Part shown: in pieces, positions 7,698 to 17,850 of the stretch | How the letters are laid out: each line of letters begins with the position of its first letter | Position numbering within the stretch: the stretch's first letter is position 1 | DNA from: Noviherbaspirillum autotrophicum | GTDB taxonomy: Bacteria > Pseudomonadota > Gammaproteobacteria > Burkholderiales > Burkholderiaceae_D | Length of the DNA: 64,000 nucleotides | NCBI RefSeq assembly: GCF_000818395.1 | Contig: NZ_JWJG01000028.1 | Span: 1,614,222 to 1,678,221, forward strand | Reading direction: 5' to 3' | Translations under genes and position numbers: made by a program | Notes under the pieces: generated by a model | Databases searched by the model: none | What the model was told of the DNA's origin: nothing | What the model saw: the letters and a program-made list of their open reading frames with translations, nothing else

Positions 7698-7727
7698 TTG
7701 ACGTAGGAAAACACGATTACGTAAACT
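7698..7727 (+). promoter_or_regulatory. candidate promoter for the lytic transglycosylase gene
   Basis: TTGACG (7698-7703), an 18-bp spacer and TAAACT (7722-7727) would give a leader of about 120 nt. The leader holds a perfect hairpin (GCGCCCC-ATTA-GGGGCGC, 7760-7777). Confidence 0.35.
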
Positions 7728-7851
7728 CCCGGGCATTTAATCCGCTCGCCCGACAGTTCGCGCCCCATTAGGGGCGCGTCGAATGTTTGAGTGCGGGTTT
7801 CGAGCCAGCCGACTGCCGATGCGGCGGTATACCAAAAGCAAGTGAGGCCAC

Positions 7852-9360
7852 ATGCATCTGCCGAAAACAACAAAACTATCTATTGCAGCACTATTTCTAT
7901 TCGGCACCCCACTTACCACGCTGGCCAACGACCTTTCCCTCCCCCTCTACAACTGGGCGCAGGCATCCGCGCTCGACAAGCCATACGATCCGAACGATCC
8001 GATCGCACAAGTGCTGGCGATGGAGGAAGTCGATGTCTGGGGACGCATCCGCAAGGGTTTCGGCATTCCGGACCTGAACAATCCGCTGGTCGAGAATCAG
8101 CTGCAGTGGTACACCTCGCGCCCCGATTACATCCAGCGCACCACCACGCGCGCCTCGCGCTACCTGTTCCACGTCGTGCAGGAACTCGAAAAGCGCGGCA
8201 TGCCGACCGAACTGGCGCTGCTGCCCTTCATTGAATCAGCCTTCAATCCGCAGGCTTATTCGACTGCGAAGGCTGCCGGCATGTGGCAGTTCATTCCATC
8301 GACCGGCCGCGACTTCAACCTCAAGCAAAGCATCTTCAAGGACGAGCGCCGTGACGTCTTGGCGTCGACCGATGCGGCGCTGACCTACCTGCAAAAGCTG
8401 TATGACATGTTCGGCGACTGGCAACTGGCGCTGGCCGCATACAACTGGGGCGAAGGTTCAGTGCAGCGCGCGGTCAACAAGAACCGCGCCGCCGGCTTGC
8501 CGACGGACTTCAACAGCCTTTCGCCACTGATGCCGGTTGAAACGCGCAACTACGTGCCGAAACTGCAAGCAGTCAAAAACATCATCGCCATGCCGGCGCA
8601 ATACGGCATCGCACTGCCCAAGGTGGAAAACCAGCCGTATTTCGTCACCATCGGCAAGACGCGCGATATCGACATCAAGGTTGCCGCGCAGCTCGCCGAG
8701 CTATCGGTCGATGAGTTCAAGGCGCTCAATCCGCAGTTTAACCGCCCGGTCATCACCGGCAGCTCCGACACCCAGATCCTGCTCCCGCAAAGCAACGCAG
8801 CCAAGTTCAAGGCCAATCTGGCGAAATGGGGTCGCGCCTTGTCGTCATGGACTGCGCACAAGGTCACGAGTGCGCGTGAACGCATCGAGACGATCGCCTC
8901 GAAGTTCCACACCACGCCGCAGGTGATCCGCGAAGTCAACAACATTCCGCCGAATATGCGCCTGAAGGCCGGCTCGACCGTGCTGGTGCCAAAGGCTGAA
9001 GGCGCACCGGAAAGGGACATCGCGCCGGAGATTGTGGACAATGCGACCATCGCGGTCGAACCGGATGTGCCGGATACCCGCCGCATCTATGTCAAAGTCG
9101 GCAAGCGCGACACCCTGGCGTCGATCGCCAAACGCAACCAGGTGAGCATCGCGCAGATCAAGAGCTGGAATAGCCTGAAGCATGACAAAGTGTCTTCCGG
9201 GCAGACCCTTCAGCTTCACGTACCTTACAAGGCCTCGAAAAACGGCTCCTACCACGTCGCCCGAGGGAGCACGCCGCCGCATCGCAAAGTTGCCCCGCCG
9301 GTGCGCAAGAGCAAAGCAACGGCAACTACATCCAAAACGCACAAGAAGCACCGCGGCTAA
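7852..9360 (+). CDS. mltD: membrane-bound lytic murein transglycosylase D-like, LysM domains
   Basis: It cleaves the glycan strand of peptidoglycan to give anhydromuropeptides in the periplasm. A signal peptide covers about residues 1-25 (ending TTLAN). It shows no lipobox cysteine, so unlike E. coli MltD it may be soluble or anchored differently. The SLT domain spans about 100-250, with catalytic Glu128 in FIESAFNPQAYS and the family motifs GMWQFIPSTGR and ALAAYNWGEG. At least two LysM-type repeats for peptidoglycan binding follow (about 335-385 and 400-460), then a basic tail. The length of 502 aa is usual. The start has GTGAGG a few bases upstream. Confidence 0.92.
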   Translation: MHLPKTTKLSIAALFLFGTPLTTLANDLSLPLYNWAQASALDKPYDPNDPIAQVLAMEEVDVWGRIRKGFGIPDLNNPLVENQLQWYTSRPDYIQRTTTRASRYLFHVVQELEKRGMPTELALLPFIESAFNPQAYSTAKAAGMWQFIPSTGRDFNLKQSIFKDERRDVLASTDAALTYLQKLYDMFGDWQLALAAYNWGEGSVQRAVNKNRAAGLPTDFNSLSPLMPVETRNYVPKLQAVKNIIAMPAQYGIALPKVENQPYFVTIGKTRDIDIKVAAQLAELSVDEFKALNPQFNRPVITGSSDTQILLPQSNAAKFKANLAKWGRALSSWTAHKVTSARERIETIASKFHTTPQVIREVNNIPPNMRLKAGSTVLVPKAEGAPERDIAPEIVDNATIAVEPDVPDTRRIYVKVGKRDTLASIAKRNQVSIAQIKSWNSLKHDKVSSGQTLQLHVPYKASKNGSYHVARGSTPPHRKVAPPVRKSKATATTSKTHKKHRG

Positions 9361-9366
9361 TCAATC

Positions 9367-9400
9367 GCCCCAGCGACTGCACAGGCCGTACTGCTGGGGC
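9367..9400. terminator. hairpin between convergent mltD and yejF
   Basis: GCCCCAGC (9367-9374) pairs with GCTGGGGC (9393-9400) around an 18-nt loop. No T-run follows on either strand, so its role as a terminator is uncertain. Confidence 0.3.
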
Positions 9401-9409
9401 TGCCATCAT

Positions 9410-11020
9410 TTACTCCTGTCCCGGCGCGCCGATCCTGCCCTCCTCCAGGGTCGAATAACTGGAGGCTGCAAGCAGGCGCTTGGTGTAGGCCTGACGCGGA
9501 TGGGACAGCACCTCTTCCGTAGTGCCGCTTTCAACGACCTTTCCATCCTTCATTACCATCACGCGATGCGCCATCGCGCGTATGACCGCGAGGTCATGGC
9601 TGATGAACAGGTAGGCCATACCGTACTTGCGCTGCAACTCGGCGAGCAGCAACAGGACTTGCTGCTGCACCGAGACATCGAGCGATGAAGTAGGCTCGTC
9701 TAGCAGGAGCAGCTCCGGCTTCAGCACCAAGGCGCGCGCAATCGCGATACGCTGGCGCTGCCCGCCCGAAAATTCGTGCGGATAGCGCGACATCATTTCC
9801 GGCGCAAGGCCGACCTCGGCAAGACTTTGGGCGACGGCATCGCGCAGGCCCGTCTTGCCCAGCTTGGGCTGATGCAGCTCCAGTCCCTCGCCGACAATCT
9901 GCTCGATCGTGCGGCGCGGCGACAACGAGGCGAACGGATCCTGGAACACTACCTGCATACGCGCGCGCAACGGTCGCAACGCCGCGCTCGGCATCTCGCT
10001 GATCGGGTTGCCGACAAATGCGATACGCCCCGTTACCGACGCCGACGACAGCCGCAACAAGGCCATGCCTAGCGTAGATTTGCCGGAGCCAGATTCACCG
10101 ACAATGCCGAGCGTCTCGTGCGGCTTCAAGGTAAGGTCGACGTTGTCGACTGCCACAAACTCCTTCTTCTTGAACCAACCCATCGGAATCGAGAACGTGC
10201 AGCGCACCTGTTCGGCCACCAGCAAGGGCGTCGACGAGTCATCGACGGCGTCGACTGCGCGCGTCGGATGGCTGGCCAGCAGCTTGCGCGTGTAGGCTTC
10301 GCGCGGCTGGGCAAATAGGTCATGCGTGGTTGCGGCCTCGATCAAGCGCCCACGCTCCATCACACCGACCCGGTCGGCAAAATGGCGCACCAGGTTCAGA
10401 TCGTGGGTGATCATCAACACGGCCATGTTCTCTTCGTGCTGCAACTGGTTCAGCAACTCCAGGATCTGGACCTGGATCGTCACGTCCAGCGCGGTCGTCG
10501 GTTCGTCCGCGATCAGGAGCTTGGGCTTGCACGCCAGTGCCATGGCAATCATCGCACGTTGACGCTGCCCCCCGGACAACTGGTGCGGGAACGCGAGGGC
10601 GCGCCGCGCCGGCTCGGGAATGCCGGTCTTGTCCAACAAATCCACCGCGCGCTGCGCCGCCATCTTTGCGCTCAAGCCCTCGTGCAGCATCAGTACTTCC
10701 GCAATCTGGTTCCCAATGGTGAACAAGGGGTTGAGGGCGGTCATCGGCTCCTGGAAAATCATCGCTATGTCCTTGCCGCGCACCGCACGCATCGCCGCTT
10801 CCGGTTTCTTCAGCAAGTCGTTGCCGTCGAACAGGATGCTTCCGCCATAGCGCGCGTCCTGGTTCAGTCGCAGTACGGCGAGCGAGGTTACCGTCTTGCC
10901 CGATCCCGATTCGCCGACCAGGGCGAATTTCTCGCCGGGTGCGATACTGAAACTGACGTCGTGGACGACCGTGGACGATCCAAACGCCACATTCAAATTC
11001 TTGACGTCGAGCAAGCTCAT
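9410..11020 (-). CDS. yejF: peptide/microcin C ABC importer ATPase, two fused domains
   Basis: This is a dual ATPase of the oligopeptide importer class. The first domain has Walker A GESGSGKT, signature LSGGQRQR and Walker B LLIADEP. The second, after about residue 300, has [17 protein letters not shown] and LLLLDEP. The fusion of both nucleotide-binding domains in one 536-residue chain matches YejF. It is last in a yejA-yejB-yejE-yejF operon and overlaps yejE by 4 bp. In enterobacteria this system imports microcin C and other short peptides; the natural substrate here is not shown by the sequence. Confidence 0.92.
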   Translation of the reverse strand: MSLLDVKNLNVAFGSSTVVHDVSFSIAPGEKFALVGESGSGKTVTSLAVLRLNQDARYGGSILFDGNDLLKKPEAAMRAVRGKDIAMIFQEPMTALNPLFTIGNQIAEVLMLHEGLSAKMAAQRAVDLLDKTGIPEPARRALAFPHQLSGGQRQRAMIAMALACKPKLLIADEPTTALDVTIQVQILELLNQLQHEENMAVLMITHDLNLVRHFADRVGVMERGRLIEAATTHDLFAQPREAYTRKLLASHPTRAVDAVDDSSTPLLVAEQVRCTFSIPMGWFKKKEFVAVDNVDLTLKPHETLGIVGESGSGKSTLGMALLRLSSASVTGRIAFVGNPISEMPSAALRPLRARMQVVFQDPFASLSPRRTIEQIVGEGLELHQPKLGKTGLRDAVAQSLAEVGLAPEMMSRYPHEFSGGQRQRIAIARALVLKPELLLLDEPTSSLDVSVQQQVLLLLAELQRKYGMAYLFISHDLAVIRAMAHRVMVMKDGKVVESGTTEEVLSHPRQAYTKRLLAASSYSTLEEGRIGAPGQE

Positions 11021-12060
11021 GCCTTCCTCCTGACGTCCAGCGCATTACGCAGCGCATCGCCAATATTGGTCAGCAGCAGCAAGGTCAAGGTCAATGCAAA
11101 AAAGGTCGACAGCGCAATCCACCACGCGTCCAGGTTGTTCTTGCCCTGCGCCAACAGCTCGCCGAGGCTCGGCGTCGGCGGTGGCACACCCAGCCCGAGG
11201 AAGTCGAGGCTGGTGAGCGACAGGATGGCCGCGCTCATGCGAAAAGGCAGAAAGGTTACGACAGGGGTCAGGCTGTTGGGCAGCACATGGCGCCAAATGA
11301 TGGTTCGGTTCGACAGGCCCAGTGCACGCGCCGCCTGCACGTACTCGAGATTGCGGTTACGCAGAAAATCGGCGCGCACGTAGTCTGACAACCCCATCCA
11401 GCCGAACAGCGAGAGCAGGATCAGCAAGAGGCCGAGGCTTGGCTGGAAGATCGATGCAAAAATGATCAGCAGGTACAGTTCCGGCATCGATCCCCAGATT
11501 TCCATGAAACGCTGGAAAAACAGGTCGGTCTTGCCGGCAAAATACCCCTGGATGGCACCGGCCAGCACGCCCAGGATCACGCCCGTGATTGTCAGCGCGA
11601 GGCCGAACACGACTGAAATGCGAAAGCCGTACAACAGCCGGGCGAACACGTCGCGCCCCCTGTCATCGGTACCGAGCCAGTTATCTGCGGAGGGAGGCGC
11701 GGGATTGGGCGACTTGGCGAAGTAATTCAGCGTGTCGTAGTAATAGTGATTGATCGGATAGATCGCCCAGTTCCCCTTCTTCCGGAACTGGTCTTGGATG
11801 AAGGGATCGAGATAATCCGCCTGCGAATCGAAATCGCCGCCAAAATCCTTCTCCGAATAGGTATGCACCATGGGGAACATCATGGTGCCGTTGTAGCGTG
11901 CCAGCAGCGGCTTGTCATTCGATATCACCTCGGCCATCAGGCTCAGGCCGAACAGCACGAGGAAAATGACCAGACTCCAGTAGCCCCGGCGATTCTGCTT
12001 GAAACGCAGCCAGATGCGGCGCCCCGGCGAGATGGATGGCGTAGTTGTAGTTGCGTTCAT
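11017..12060 (-). CDS. yejE: peptide/microcin C ABC importer permease YejE
   Basis: This is an OppC-type permease of about 347 residues. An N-terminal membrane segment (about 25-45) is followed by a roughly 110-residue periplasmic insertion with the acidic and aromatic composition typical of YejE. The BPD_transp_1 core then carries the EAA-like loop (YVQAARALGLSNRTIIWRHVLPN) that contacts the ATPase. Homology starts at MNATTTT (12060), overlapping yejB by 4 bp; the frame to 12108 is not used. Confidence 0.92.
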   Translation of the reverse strand: MNATTTTPSISPGRRIWLRFKQNRRGYWSLVIFLVLFGLSLMAEVISNDKPLLARYNGTMMFPMVHTYSEKDFGGDFDSQADYLDPFIQDQFRKKGNWAIYPINHYYYDTLNYFAKSPNPAPPSADNWLGTDDRGRDVFARLLYGFRISVVFGLALTITGVILGVLAGAIQGYFAGKTDLFFQRFMEIWGSMPELYLLIIFASIFQPSLGLLLILLSLFGWMGLSDYVRADFLRNRNLEYVQAARALGLSNRTIIWRHVLPNSLTPVVTFLPFRMSAAILSLTSLDFLGLGVPPPTPSLGELLAQGKNNLDAWWIALSTFFALTLTLLLLTNIGDALRNALDVRRKA

Positions 12061-13118
12061 CGGTTCAGACTCTCGAATTGCACCCGCGGGTCGGCCCACA
12101 CATAGCACAGGTCGCCTATCAGTTTCACCACCAGTCCGATCAGCGTAAACAGGTAGAGCGTGCCCATCACGACCGGGTAATCGCGCCGCACCACCGACTC
12201 GTAGGACAGCAGACCCAACCCGTCAAGCGAGAACAGGGTTTCGATCAAGAGACTGCCGGCGAAAAAGGCACCGATGAATGCCGCCGGGAATCCGGTCACC
12301 AGCGGAATCAGCGCATTGCGGAATACGTGCTTGTACAGCACAGCCTGCTCGCTCAGTCCCTTGGCGCGCGCTGTCAGCACATACTGCTTTCTGATCTCTT
12401 CGAGAAAGGTGTTCTTGGTCAGCATCGTCATCACCGCAAACGAGCCAGCGACCGAGGCGGTGACCGGCAAGGTGATATGCCACAGGTAATCAAGGATCTT
12501 GCCGAACCAGGAAAGCTGCTCCCAGTCGTCGGAGGTCAATCCGCGCAAGGGAAACCATTGCACGAAACTTCCACCGCCGAACAGCACCAGCAGCAGCACG
12601 CCCAGTACGAAGCCGGGGATCGAATAGCCAATCAGCACCGCAAGGCTCGTCACCACATCGAACCGAGTCCCTTCGCGCACCGCCTTGGCAATACCGAGCG
12701 GCAGCGAAATGAAGTAGGTAAGGAAGAAGGTCCACATGCCGATGCTGATCGATACCGGCAGTTTCGACTGCACCAGCTGCCACACATCCTTGTGGTGATA
12801 AAAGCTCTGCCCCAGGTCGAAGCGTGCAAAACCTTTCAACATCAGCCAGAAGCGCTCTGCCGGCGGCTTGTCGAAGCCGTACAGCGCCTTGATCTCTTTC
12901 ACCCGTTCCGCGTCGATACCCTGACGGCCGCGATATTCGGCGGCGCCACCTCCCGAGGCCTCGCCGCCGGCAGTCTGTCCCTTTTTCAGCTCGATCAAGG
13001 CTTGTTCGACCGGTCCGCCGGGCACGAACTGAATGACCGCAAACGTAATCGCCACCACCCCGAGCAGCGTCGGAATCATCAGCAGGACGCGTTTTCCAAT
13101 GTAAGACCAAATGTTCAT
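12057..13118 (-). CDS. yejB: peptide/microcin C ABC importer permease YejB
   Basis: This is an OppB-type permease of about 353 residues with an N-terminal membrane anchor (YIGKRVLLMIPTLLGVV) and several further membrane segments. The coupling loop is YVLTARAKGLSEQAVLYKHVFRNA. A low-complexity Gly/Ala stretch (about residues 52-64) in the periplasmic region is a local peculiarity. Two ATGs lie in tandem; the second (13118) is better spaced from GAGGG. It is the second gene of the yej operon, 10 bp after yejA. Confidence 0.92.
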   Translation of the reverse strand: MNIWSYIGKRVLLMIPTLLGVVAITFAVIQFVPGGPVEQALIELKKGQTAGGEASGGGAAEYRGRQGIDAERVKEIKALYGFDKPPAERFWLMLKGFARFDLGQSFYHHKDVWQLVQSKLPVSISIGMWTFFLTYFISLPLGIAKAVREGTRFDVVTSLAVLIGYSIPGFVLGVLLLVLFGGGSFVQWFPLRGLTSDDWEQLSWFGKILDYLWHITLPVTASVAGSFAVMTMLTKNTFLEEIRKQYVLTARAKGLSEQAVLYKHVFRNALIPLVTGFPAAFIGAFFAGSLLIETLFSLDGLGLLSYESVVRRDYPVVMGTLYLFTLIGLVVKLIGDLCYVWADPRVQFESLNR

Positions 13119-13128
13119 CATTGCCCTC

Positions 13129-14928
13129 TCATCGCGCTTTCTGCTGCCACCAGGTTGAGATCACATACGGGTCGGCCGCATAGTACAGCGGCAGCTTGGC
13201 GGGAATGCCGAAGCGGTTGTGGTAGGCGACCCGATGGGTGGAAGAATACCAGTGCGGAACGACGAGATACTTGTTCAGCAACACGCGGTCCAGCGCGCGC
13301 GCCGCAGCAACCAGCTGCCGGCGCGACTCAGCCATGACCACAGCCGTGATCAGCTTGTCGACCGCGGGATCCTTCAGGCCCCAGGCATTGTTGGAGCCTT
13401 TTTCGTCGGCCGCCTTGGAGCCGAGCATGTCGAACAGTTCGTTGCCGGGGCTGTTGGTGTCCGGGAAGCGGATGCTGGTCATGTCGAAATCGAACTCTTC
13501 CATGCGCTTTTGCACCAGCGCGTAGTCGGCGGTGCGCTGGTTGACCTGGATACCGAGCTTTTGCAGGTTGCGCACATACACCGTGATGATGCGCGACAGT
13601 GCTGACTGGTCATCCAGGATTTCGAATGTGAATGGTTCACCCTTGCTGTTGCGCAGCGCCCCGTCACGGTATTCCCAGCCGGCTTCCTTGAACAGCGCCT
13701 TCGCCTGCAACAAGTTGGCACGCAGGGAACCGGGAGGATTGGTGCTTGGCGGTACCGGCACCGGGCCGAACACGGCCAGATCGAGCTTGTCGCGCAGCGG
13801 CTCCAGCAGTTTCAGTTCATCCGCCGTCGGCATGCCGGTCGCCGCCAGCTCACTGTTGTTGAAGAAGGAATAGATGCGCTTGTACTGGTTATAGAAAAGC
13901 TGGCGGTTCATCCATTCGAAATCGAGCGCCAATCCAAGTGCCTGGCGCACCCGCGGGTCCTTGAACTGTGGATGGCGCAGGTTCATCACGAAGCCTTGCA
14001 TGCCGGCCGCGTTCGAGTGCGGCAGCTCGCGCTTGACGAGTTCACCACTGGCAAACTTCGGTCCGATATAGCTGCGCGCCCAGTTCTTCGCGCTGTATTC
14101 GACCACCACGTCGAATTCACCAGCCTTGAACGCTTCCAGTCGCGCCACATCGTCCTTATAAAAGCGATACACGATGCGTTCGAAATTGAACATGCCCCTG
14201 CGGGCCGGCACGGCGTCGCCCCAGTAATTAGGATTGCGCTTGTAGGTGATGGAACGGCCGACATCGTAGCGTTCGATCAGGTATGGGCCGGTGGTAATTG
14301 GCGGTTCGAGCTGAATCTTGTCGAACGACGTGTTCGCGCCCCACTTGCGTGAAAAAACCGGCACACCTCCGACGATCAGCGGCAATTCGCGGTTGAGCGT
14401 CTTGAAGTCGAAGCGCACCGTGAGGTTGTCCACCACAACGCACTGCCGGACATCGGCAAACACCGTCTTGAATTGCGGCGCGCCCTTGGCCATCAGCGTG
14501 TCGTAGGAATACTTGACGTCGGCGGCAGTGACCGGATCGCCATTGTTGAACCTCGCTTTCGGGTTCAGCCGGAATGTCATCGACATCCGGTCCGGCGCCA
14601 GTTCCATGTCCTCAGCCAATAGCCCATACATCGTTGCTACTTCGTCGGAGGAGCCGGTCGTGAGTGTTTCGAACATCAGGTTGGAGACACCGGCGGCCGA
14701 TACCCCCTTCAGGGAAAACGGGTTGAATTTGTCAAAGCTCGTGCGCCGATCCGGATTGGCAAGGTACAACGCCCCGCCACGCGGGGCGTCCGGGTTGACG
14801 TAATCAAAGTGCGTGAAGCCGGCCGGATATTTCGGCGCGTCGTACAGGGAAAATGCATGAGCCGCAAACGCGCTGCCGCTAGCTTGAAGGAAACTGAGGA
14901 ACAGGAAGGAAAAAAGGAATTTACGCAT
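13129..14928 (-). CDS. yejA: extracellular peptide-binding protein of the Yej importer
   Basis: This is a cluster C (SBP_bac_5) periplasmic binding protein of about 599 residues that delivers oligopeptides to YejBEF. A signal peptide covers residues 1-24 (MRKFLFSFLFL core, cleavage near SAFA-AHA). The body holds the family patterns (LAEDMELAPD, FRLNPKARFNNGDPVTAADV, TGPYLIERYDVGRSITYKRN). The start at 14928 is chosen because it gives a normal signal peptide, although the Shine-Dalgarno is poor (GGCGG directly before the ATG). An in-frame ATG at 14988 would add 20 residues. It is the first gene of its operon. Confidence 0.92.
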   Translation of the reverse strand: MRKFLFSFLFLSFLQASGSAFAAHAFSLYDAPKYPAGFTHFDYVNPDAPRGGALYLANPDRRTSFDKFNPFSLKGVSAAGVSNLMFETLTTGSSDEVATMYGLLAEDMELAPDRMSMTFRLNPKARFNNGDPVTAADVKYSYDTLMAKGAPQFKTVFADVRQCVVVDNLTVRFDFKTLNRELPLIVGGVPVFSRKWGANTSFDKIQLEPPITTGPYLIERYDVGRSITYKRNPNYWGDAVPARRGMFNFERIVYRFYKDDVARLEAFKAGEFDVVVEYSAKNWARSYIGPKFASGELVKRELPHSNAAGMQGFVMNLRHPQFKDPRVRQALGLALDFEWMNRQLFYNQYKRIYSFFNNSELAATGMPTADELKLLEPLRDKLDLAVFGPVPVPPSTNPPGSLRANLLQAKALFKEAGWEYRDGALRNSKGEPFTFEILDDQSALSRIITVYVRNLQKLGIQVNQRTADYALVQKRMEEFDFDMTSIRFPDTNSPGNELFDMLGSKAADEKGSNNAWGLKDPAVDKLITAVVMAESRRQLVAAARALDRVLLNKYLVVPHWYSSTHRVAYHNRFGIPAKLPLYYAADPYVISTWWQQKAR

Positions 14929-15283
14929 CCGCCTAGATATGAAAGAAGCTGTCGCCGTAGCCGCACAGAAGCAGGCTATTGTACCCATTTAAAAGGAGAT
15001 CGCATGGTGCTGCGCCGAAAATGCCGTTGACATCCGAAGCCGCAGGGCAATGGCAAGGGACGGTTTTATCATGGGAAATTTCCGTCAAAATTGATTTTTG
15101 ATATATCCCATGGTGAACGCAAAAGTTGCCCTTGAGCCCACTCCCCCCTACAATCTTGCCGAGTTGAAAAATCCGGACGCAAAAAATCGGCAAAATATTC
15201 GTCTTTTCGGCGCTCCATGCGCTTGATGTACCGACGCCCGTCCTCAAAGCGCATAAAATACGCAAAATCATTTGGAGTCATTT
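14929..15283. other. divergent intergenic region yejA / fabI
   Basis: About 355 bp separate the divergent yejA and fabI starts. It is AT-richer than the flanks, and I find no convincing -35/-10 pair, although a promoter must be here for both sides. A 70-codon frame on the minus strand (15069-15281) is open but has a badly spaced ribosome site, so I do not call it. Confidence 0.4.
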
Positions 15284-16066
15284 ATGGCATTCCTACAAGG
15301 CAAAAAAATACTGATCACCGGTCTCCTGTCCAACCGCTCCATCGCCTACGGCATCGCTCAGGCATGCAAGCGCGAAGGTGCCGAACTGGCATTCACCTAT
15401 GTCGGCGAGCGCTTCAAGGACCGAATCACCGAATTCGCGAAAGAATTCGACAGCAACCTGATCTTCGACTGCGACGTCTCCAGCGACGATCAAATCAACG
15501 CACTGTTCGCCGATCTCGGCAAATCCTGGGATCATCTGGACGGCCTGGTGCACTCAATCGGTTTTGCGCCGCGTGAAGCGATTGGAGGCGATTTCCTGGA
15601 AGGCTTGTCGCGCGAAGCTTTCCACATTGCGCAAGATATCTCCGCCTACAGTTTTCCGGCGATGGCCAAGGCCGCGTTGCCGATGCTGCGTCCCAATGCC
15701 TCGCTGCTGACCCTGACGTACCTGGGCGCGGTGCGCGTCACGCCGAACTACAACACCATGGGCCTGGCGAAAGCGTCGCTGGAAGCCAGCGTGCGTTACC
15801 TGGCCGAATCGCTCGGCCCGAAAGGCATCCGCGTCAACGGCATTTCGGCCGGCCCGATCAAGACGCTGGCCGCGTCCGGCATCAAGGATTTCAGCAAGCT
15901 GCTCGGCATCGTCGCCGCCCATGCACCGCTGCGCCGCAATATCACGATCGAAGACGTAGGCAATACCGCAGCCTTCCTGCTGTCCGATCTTGCCAACGGC
16001 ATCACCAGCGAAATCACCTATGTTGACGGTGGCTTCTCGCATGTGATGTACGCGCCAACGGAATAA
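15284..16066 (+). CDS. fabI: enoyl-[acyl-carrier-protein] reductase (NADH)
   Basis: It catalyses the last reduction in each cycle of fatty acid elongation and is the target of triclosan-type inhibitors. It is an SDR-fold protein of 260 aa with the FabI-specific nucleotide motif ([13 protein letters not shown]) and the active-site tyrosine pair with lysine (LTYLGA and Y156-x6-K163). The [15 protein letters not shown] segment is typical. The ATG at 15284 has GGAG 7 bp upstream; the ATG 12 bp earlier adds only four residues and has no ribosome site. Confidence 0.96.
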   Translation: MAFLQGKKILITGLLSNRSIAYGIAQACKREGAELAFTYVGERFKDRITEFAKEFDSNLIFDCDVSSDDQINALFADLGKSWDHLDGLVHSIGFAPREAIGGDFLEGLSREAFHIAQDISAYSFPAMAKAALPMLRPNASLLTLTYLGAVRVTPNYNTMGLAKASLEASVRYLAESLGPKGIRVNGISAGPIKTLAASGIKDFSKLLGIVAAHAPLRRNITIEDVGNTAAFLLSDLANGITSEITYVDGGFSHVMYAPTE

Positions 16067-16073
16067 GTCTTTT

Positions 16074-16097
16074 CCCTCTCCCACAAGCGGGAGAGGG
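16074..16097 (+). terminator. hairpin after fabI
   Basis: CCCTCTCCC (16074-16082) pairs perfectly with GGGAGAGGG (16089-16097) around ACAAGC, and is followed by a T-rich stretch (GTCTTTCTT). The same stem core recurs at 39862-39888. Confidence 0.6.
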
Positions 16098-16166
16098 GTC
16101 TTTCTTCCTTGCAGGCGCCATACCCGCCTGCGGGAAAATAATTCGGCACCCAACAGATTTAGTCTG

Positions 16167-16421
16167 TATAATTCGCCGCTGTGCACTGCAGCAAGCAGTC
16201 ACTTGAGCAGCATCGCAACCCTTTAGCTGTACGATAAAGCCATCCCGCCTTTTGGTGTTGACATTCCAGACACCGTCCCGGCGCAAAGCTTTGTGCCGAA
16301 ATCTCTCAGAATTTTTTCTCAGCTGTTTCGTTGGTTCGCGTTGCATTTTTACATTCGCGCAACGGCCATGAACGTGCTTGTCACGCTTTGGTCGCGGCGT
16401 TGATTTATACGAAAGAACACA
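16167..16421 (+). promoter_or_regulatory. candidate promoter and 245-nt structured leader of the DEAD-box helicase gene
   Basis: A TATAAT at 16167-16172 is the best -10 box before the helicase; its -35 is weak. It would give a leader of roughly 245 nt without a long ORF. The leader contains a palindromic stem (GGCGCAAAGCTTTGTGCC, 16278-16295, with one G-T pair) followed about 20 nt later by a T6 run, and further GC-rich inverted segments. Confidence 0.35.
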
Positions 16422-17831
16422 ATGAGTTTTGAAGCCCTAGGCCTGCACACGTCCATCCTGAAAGCCTTGACCGAAGCTGGCTATACCAAGCCTACGCCGG
16501 TACAAGAACAAGCGGTTCCCGCAGCATTGCAAAACCGCGACCTGATGGTGTCGTCGCAGACTGGCTCCGGCAAGACTGCAGCATTCATGCTGCCGGCGCT
16601 GCACAAATTCGCCCTTGCCGAGCAACAGCTCCAACCCGGCACCAAAACGCCCAACCAGGAACGGCAATCCGTGCGTGCACGCGGCGAGCGCCCGCGCTTC
16701 CAGCCTGCGCAACCGAAGATGCTGGTGCTGACGCCGACGCGCGAACTGGCGCTGCAGGTGACGACGGCCACCGCCAAGTACGGTTCCTATCTGCGCCGCG
16801 TGCGCGCCGTATCCATTTTGGGCGGCATGCCATATCCGAAGCAGATGCAACTGCTGGCCAAGAATCCCGAGATCCTGGTGGCGACCCCGGGCCGCCTGAT
16901 CGACCATATGGAGTCGGGCAAGATCAACTTCTCGCAGCTGGAGATTTTGGTGCTGGACGAAGCCGACCGCATGCTCGACATGGGCTTCATCGACGATATC
17001 GAAAAGATCGTCGAGGCAACACCGGAAACCCGCCAGACCATGCTGTTCTCGGCAACGCTGGATGGCGTGGTAGGCAATATGGCCAAGCGCATCACGAAAG
17101 ACCCGCTGGTGATCCAGATCGCCAGCGCCGGCACCCGTCATGAAAACATCCAGCAACGCGTGCACTTCGTCGACGACATGTCGCACAAGAACCGCCTGCT
17201 CGACCACCTGCTGCGCGATGCCTCGCTCGACCAAGCGGTGGTGTTTACCGCAACCAAGCGCGACGCCGATACCATTGCCGACCGCCTGAACATCGCCGGC
17301 TTCGCCGCTGCAGCACTGCATGGCGACATGCACCAGGGCGCACGCAACCGTACGCTCGACGCGCTGCGCCGCGGCCAGGTGCGTGTGCTGGTAGCGACCG
17401 ACGTCGCCGCGCGCGGCATCGACGTGCCGGGCATCACGCACGTGGTGAACTATGATCTGCCGAAATTCCCGGAAGACTACGTGCACCGTATCGGCCGTAC
17501 CGGCCGTGCCGGCCGCAACGGACAGGCAATCTCCCTGGTGAACCATTCGGAAAACATGAACATCAAGCGCATCGAGCGCTTCACCAAGCAGATCATTCCG
17601 GTGGACGTGATCGAAGGCTTCGAACCGAAGAAGACCGCGACCGCACCGCGCAGCAACCGCAAGCCGGGCGCGCCGCGTTCGAGCGGCTGGAAGCCGGGCG
17701 ACAACCGCGGCAATAGCAGCAAGCCGGGCCAGCGCAGCTTCAGCAAGCCGGCCGGCCCGCGCAAGGAAGGCGGCTTCAGCAAGGGAGCGCGTTCTGGCGA
17801 GGGCGCGCGCCGCACCTACGGCGACCGCTGA
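16422..17831 (+). CDS. rhlE: DEAD-box ATP-dependent RNA helicase, RhlE type
   Basis: It unwinds structured RNA. The complete motif set is present in order: Q motif (KPTPVQEQAVP), I (SQTGSGKT), Ia (PTRELALQV), GG, Ib (TPGRL), II (DEAD), III (SAT), IV (VFTATKRDAD), V (ARGIDVP) and VI (HRIGRTGRAG). A roughly 30-residue insertion rich in Gln/Arg lies between motifs I and Ia. The C-terminal ~80 residues are a basic Gly/Ser/Lys/Arg tail for RNA binding. The total of 469 aa and the tail fit RhlE-like proteins of betaproteobacteria. Confidence 0.9.
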   Translation: MSFEALGLHTSILKALTEAGYTKPTPVQEQAVPAALQNRDLMVSSQTGSGKTAAFMLPALHKFALAEQQLQPGTKTPNQERQSVRARGERPRFQPAQPKMLVLTPTRELALQVTTATAKYGSYLRRVRAVSILGGMPYPKQMQLLAKNPEILVATPGRLIDHMESGKINFSQLEILVLDEADRMLDMGFIDDIEKIVEATPETRQTMLFSATLDGVVGNMAKRITKDPLVIQIASAGTRHENIQQRVHFVDDMSHKNRLLDHLLRDASLDQAVVFTATKRDADTIADRLNIAGFAAAALHGDMHQGARNRTLDALRRGQVRVLVATDVAARGIDVPGITHVVNYDLPKFPEDYVHRIGRTGRAGRNGQAISLVNHSENMNIKRIERFTKQIIPVDVIEGFEPKKTATAPRSNRKPGAPRSSGWKPGDNRGNSSKPGQRSFSKPAGPRKEGGFSKGARSGEGARRTYGDR

Positions 17832-17850
17832 TCGTTCTTATTGCATCAAC

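Noticed and set aside
12051-13337. 428-codon plus-strand frame opposite yejB
   Set aside because: His/Gln/Arg-rich shadow of the minus-strand permease.
15069-15281. 70-codon minus-strand frame abutting the fabI start
   Set aside because: The first 35 residues look protein-like, but the only ribosome site is about 11 nt away and the tail is not protein-like; kept as unlikely.
16437-17546. 369-codon minus-strand frame opposite the DEAD-box helicase
   Set aside because: Antisense shadow; all helicase motifs are on the plus strand.
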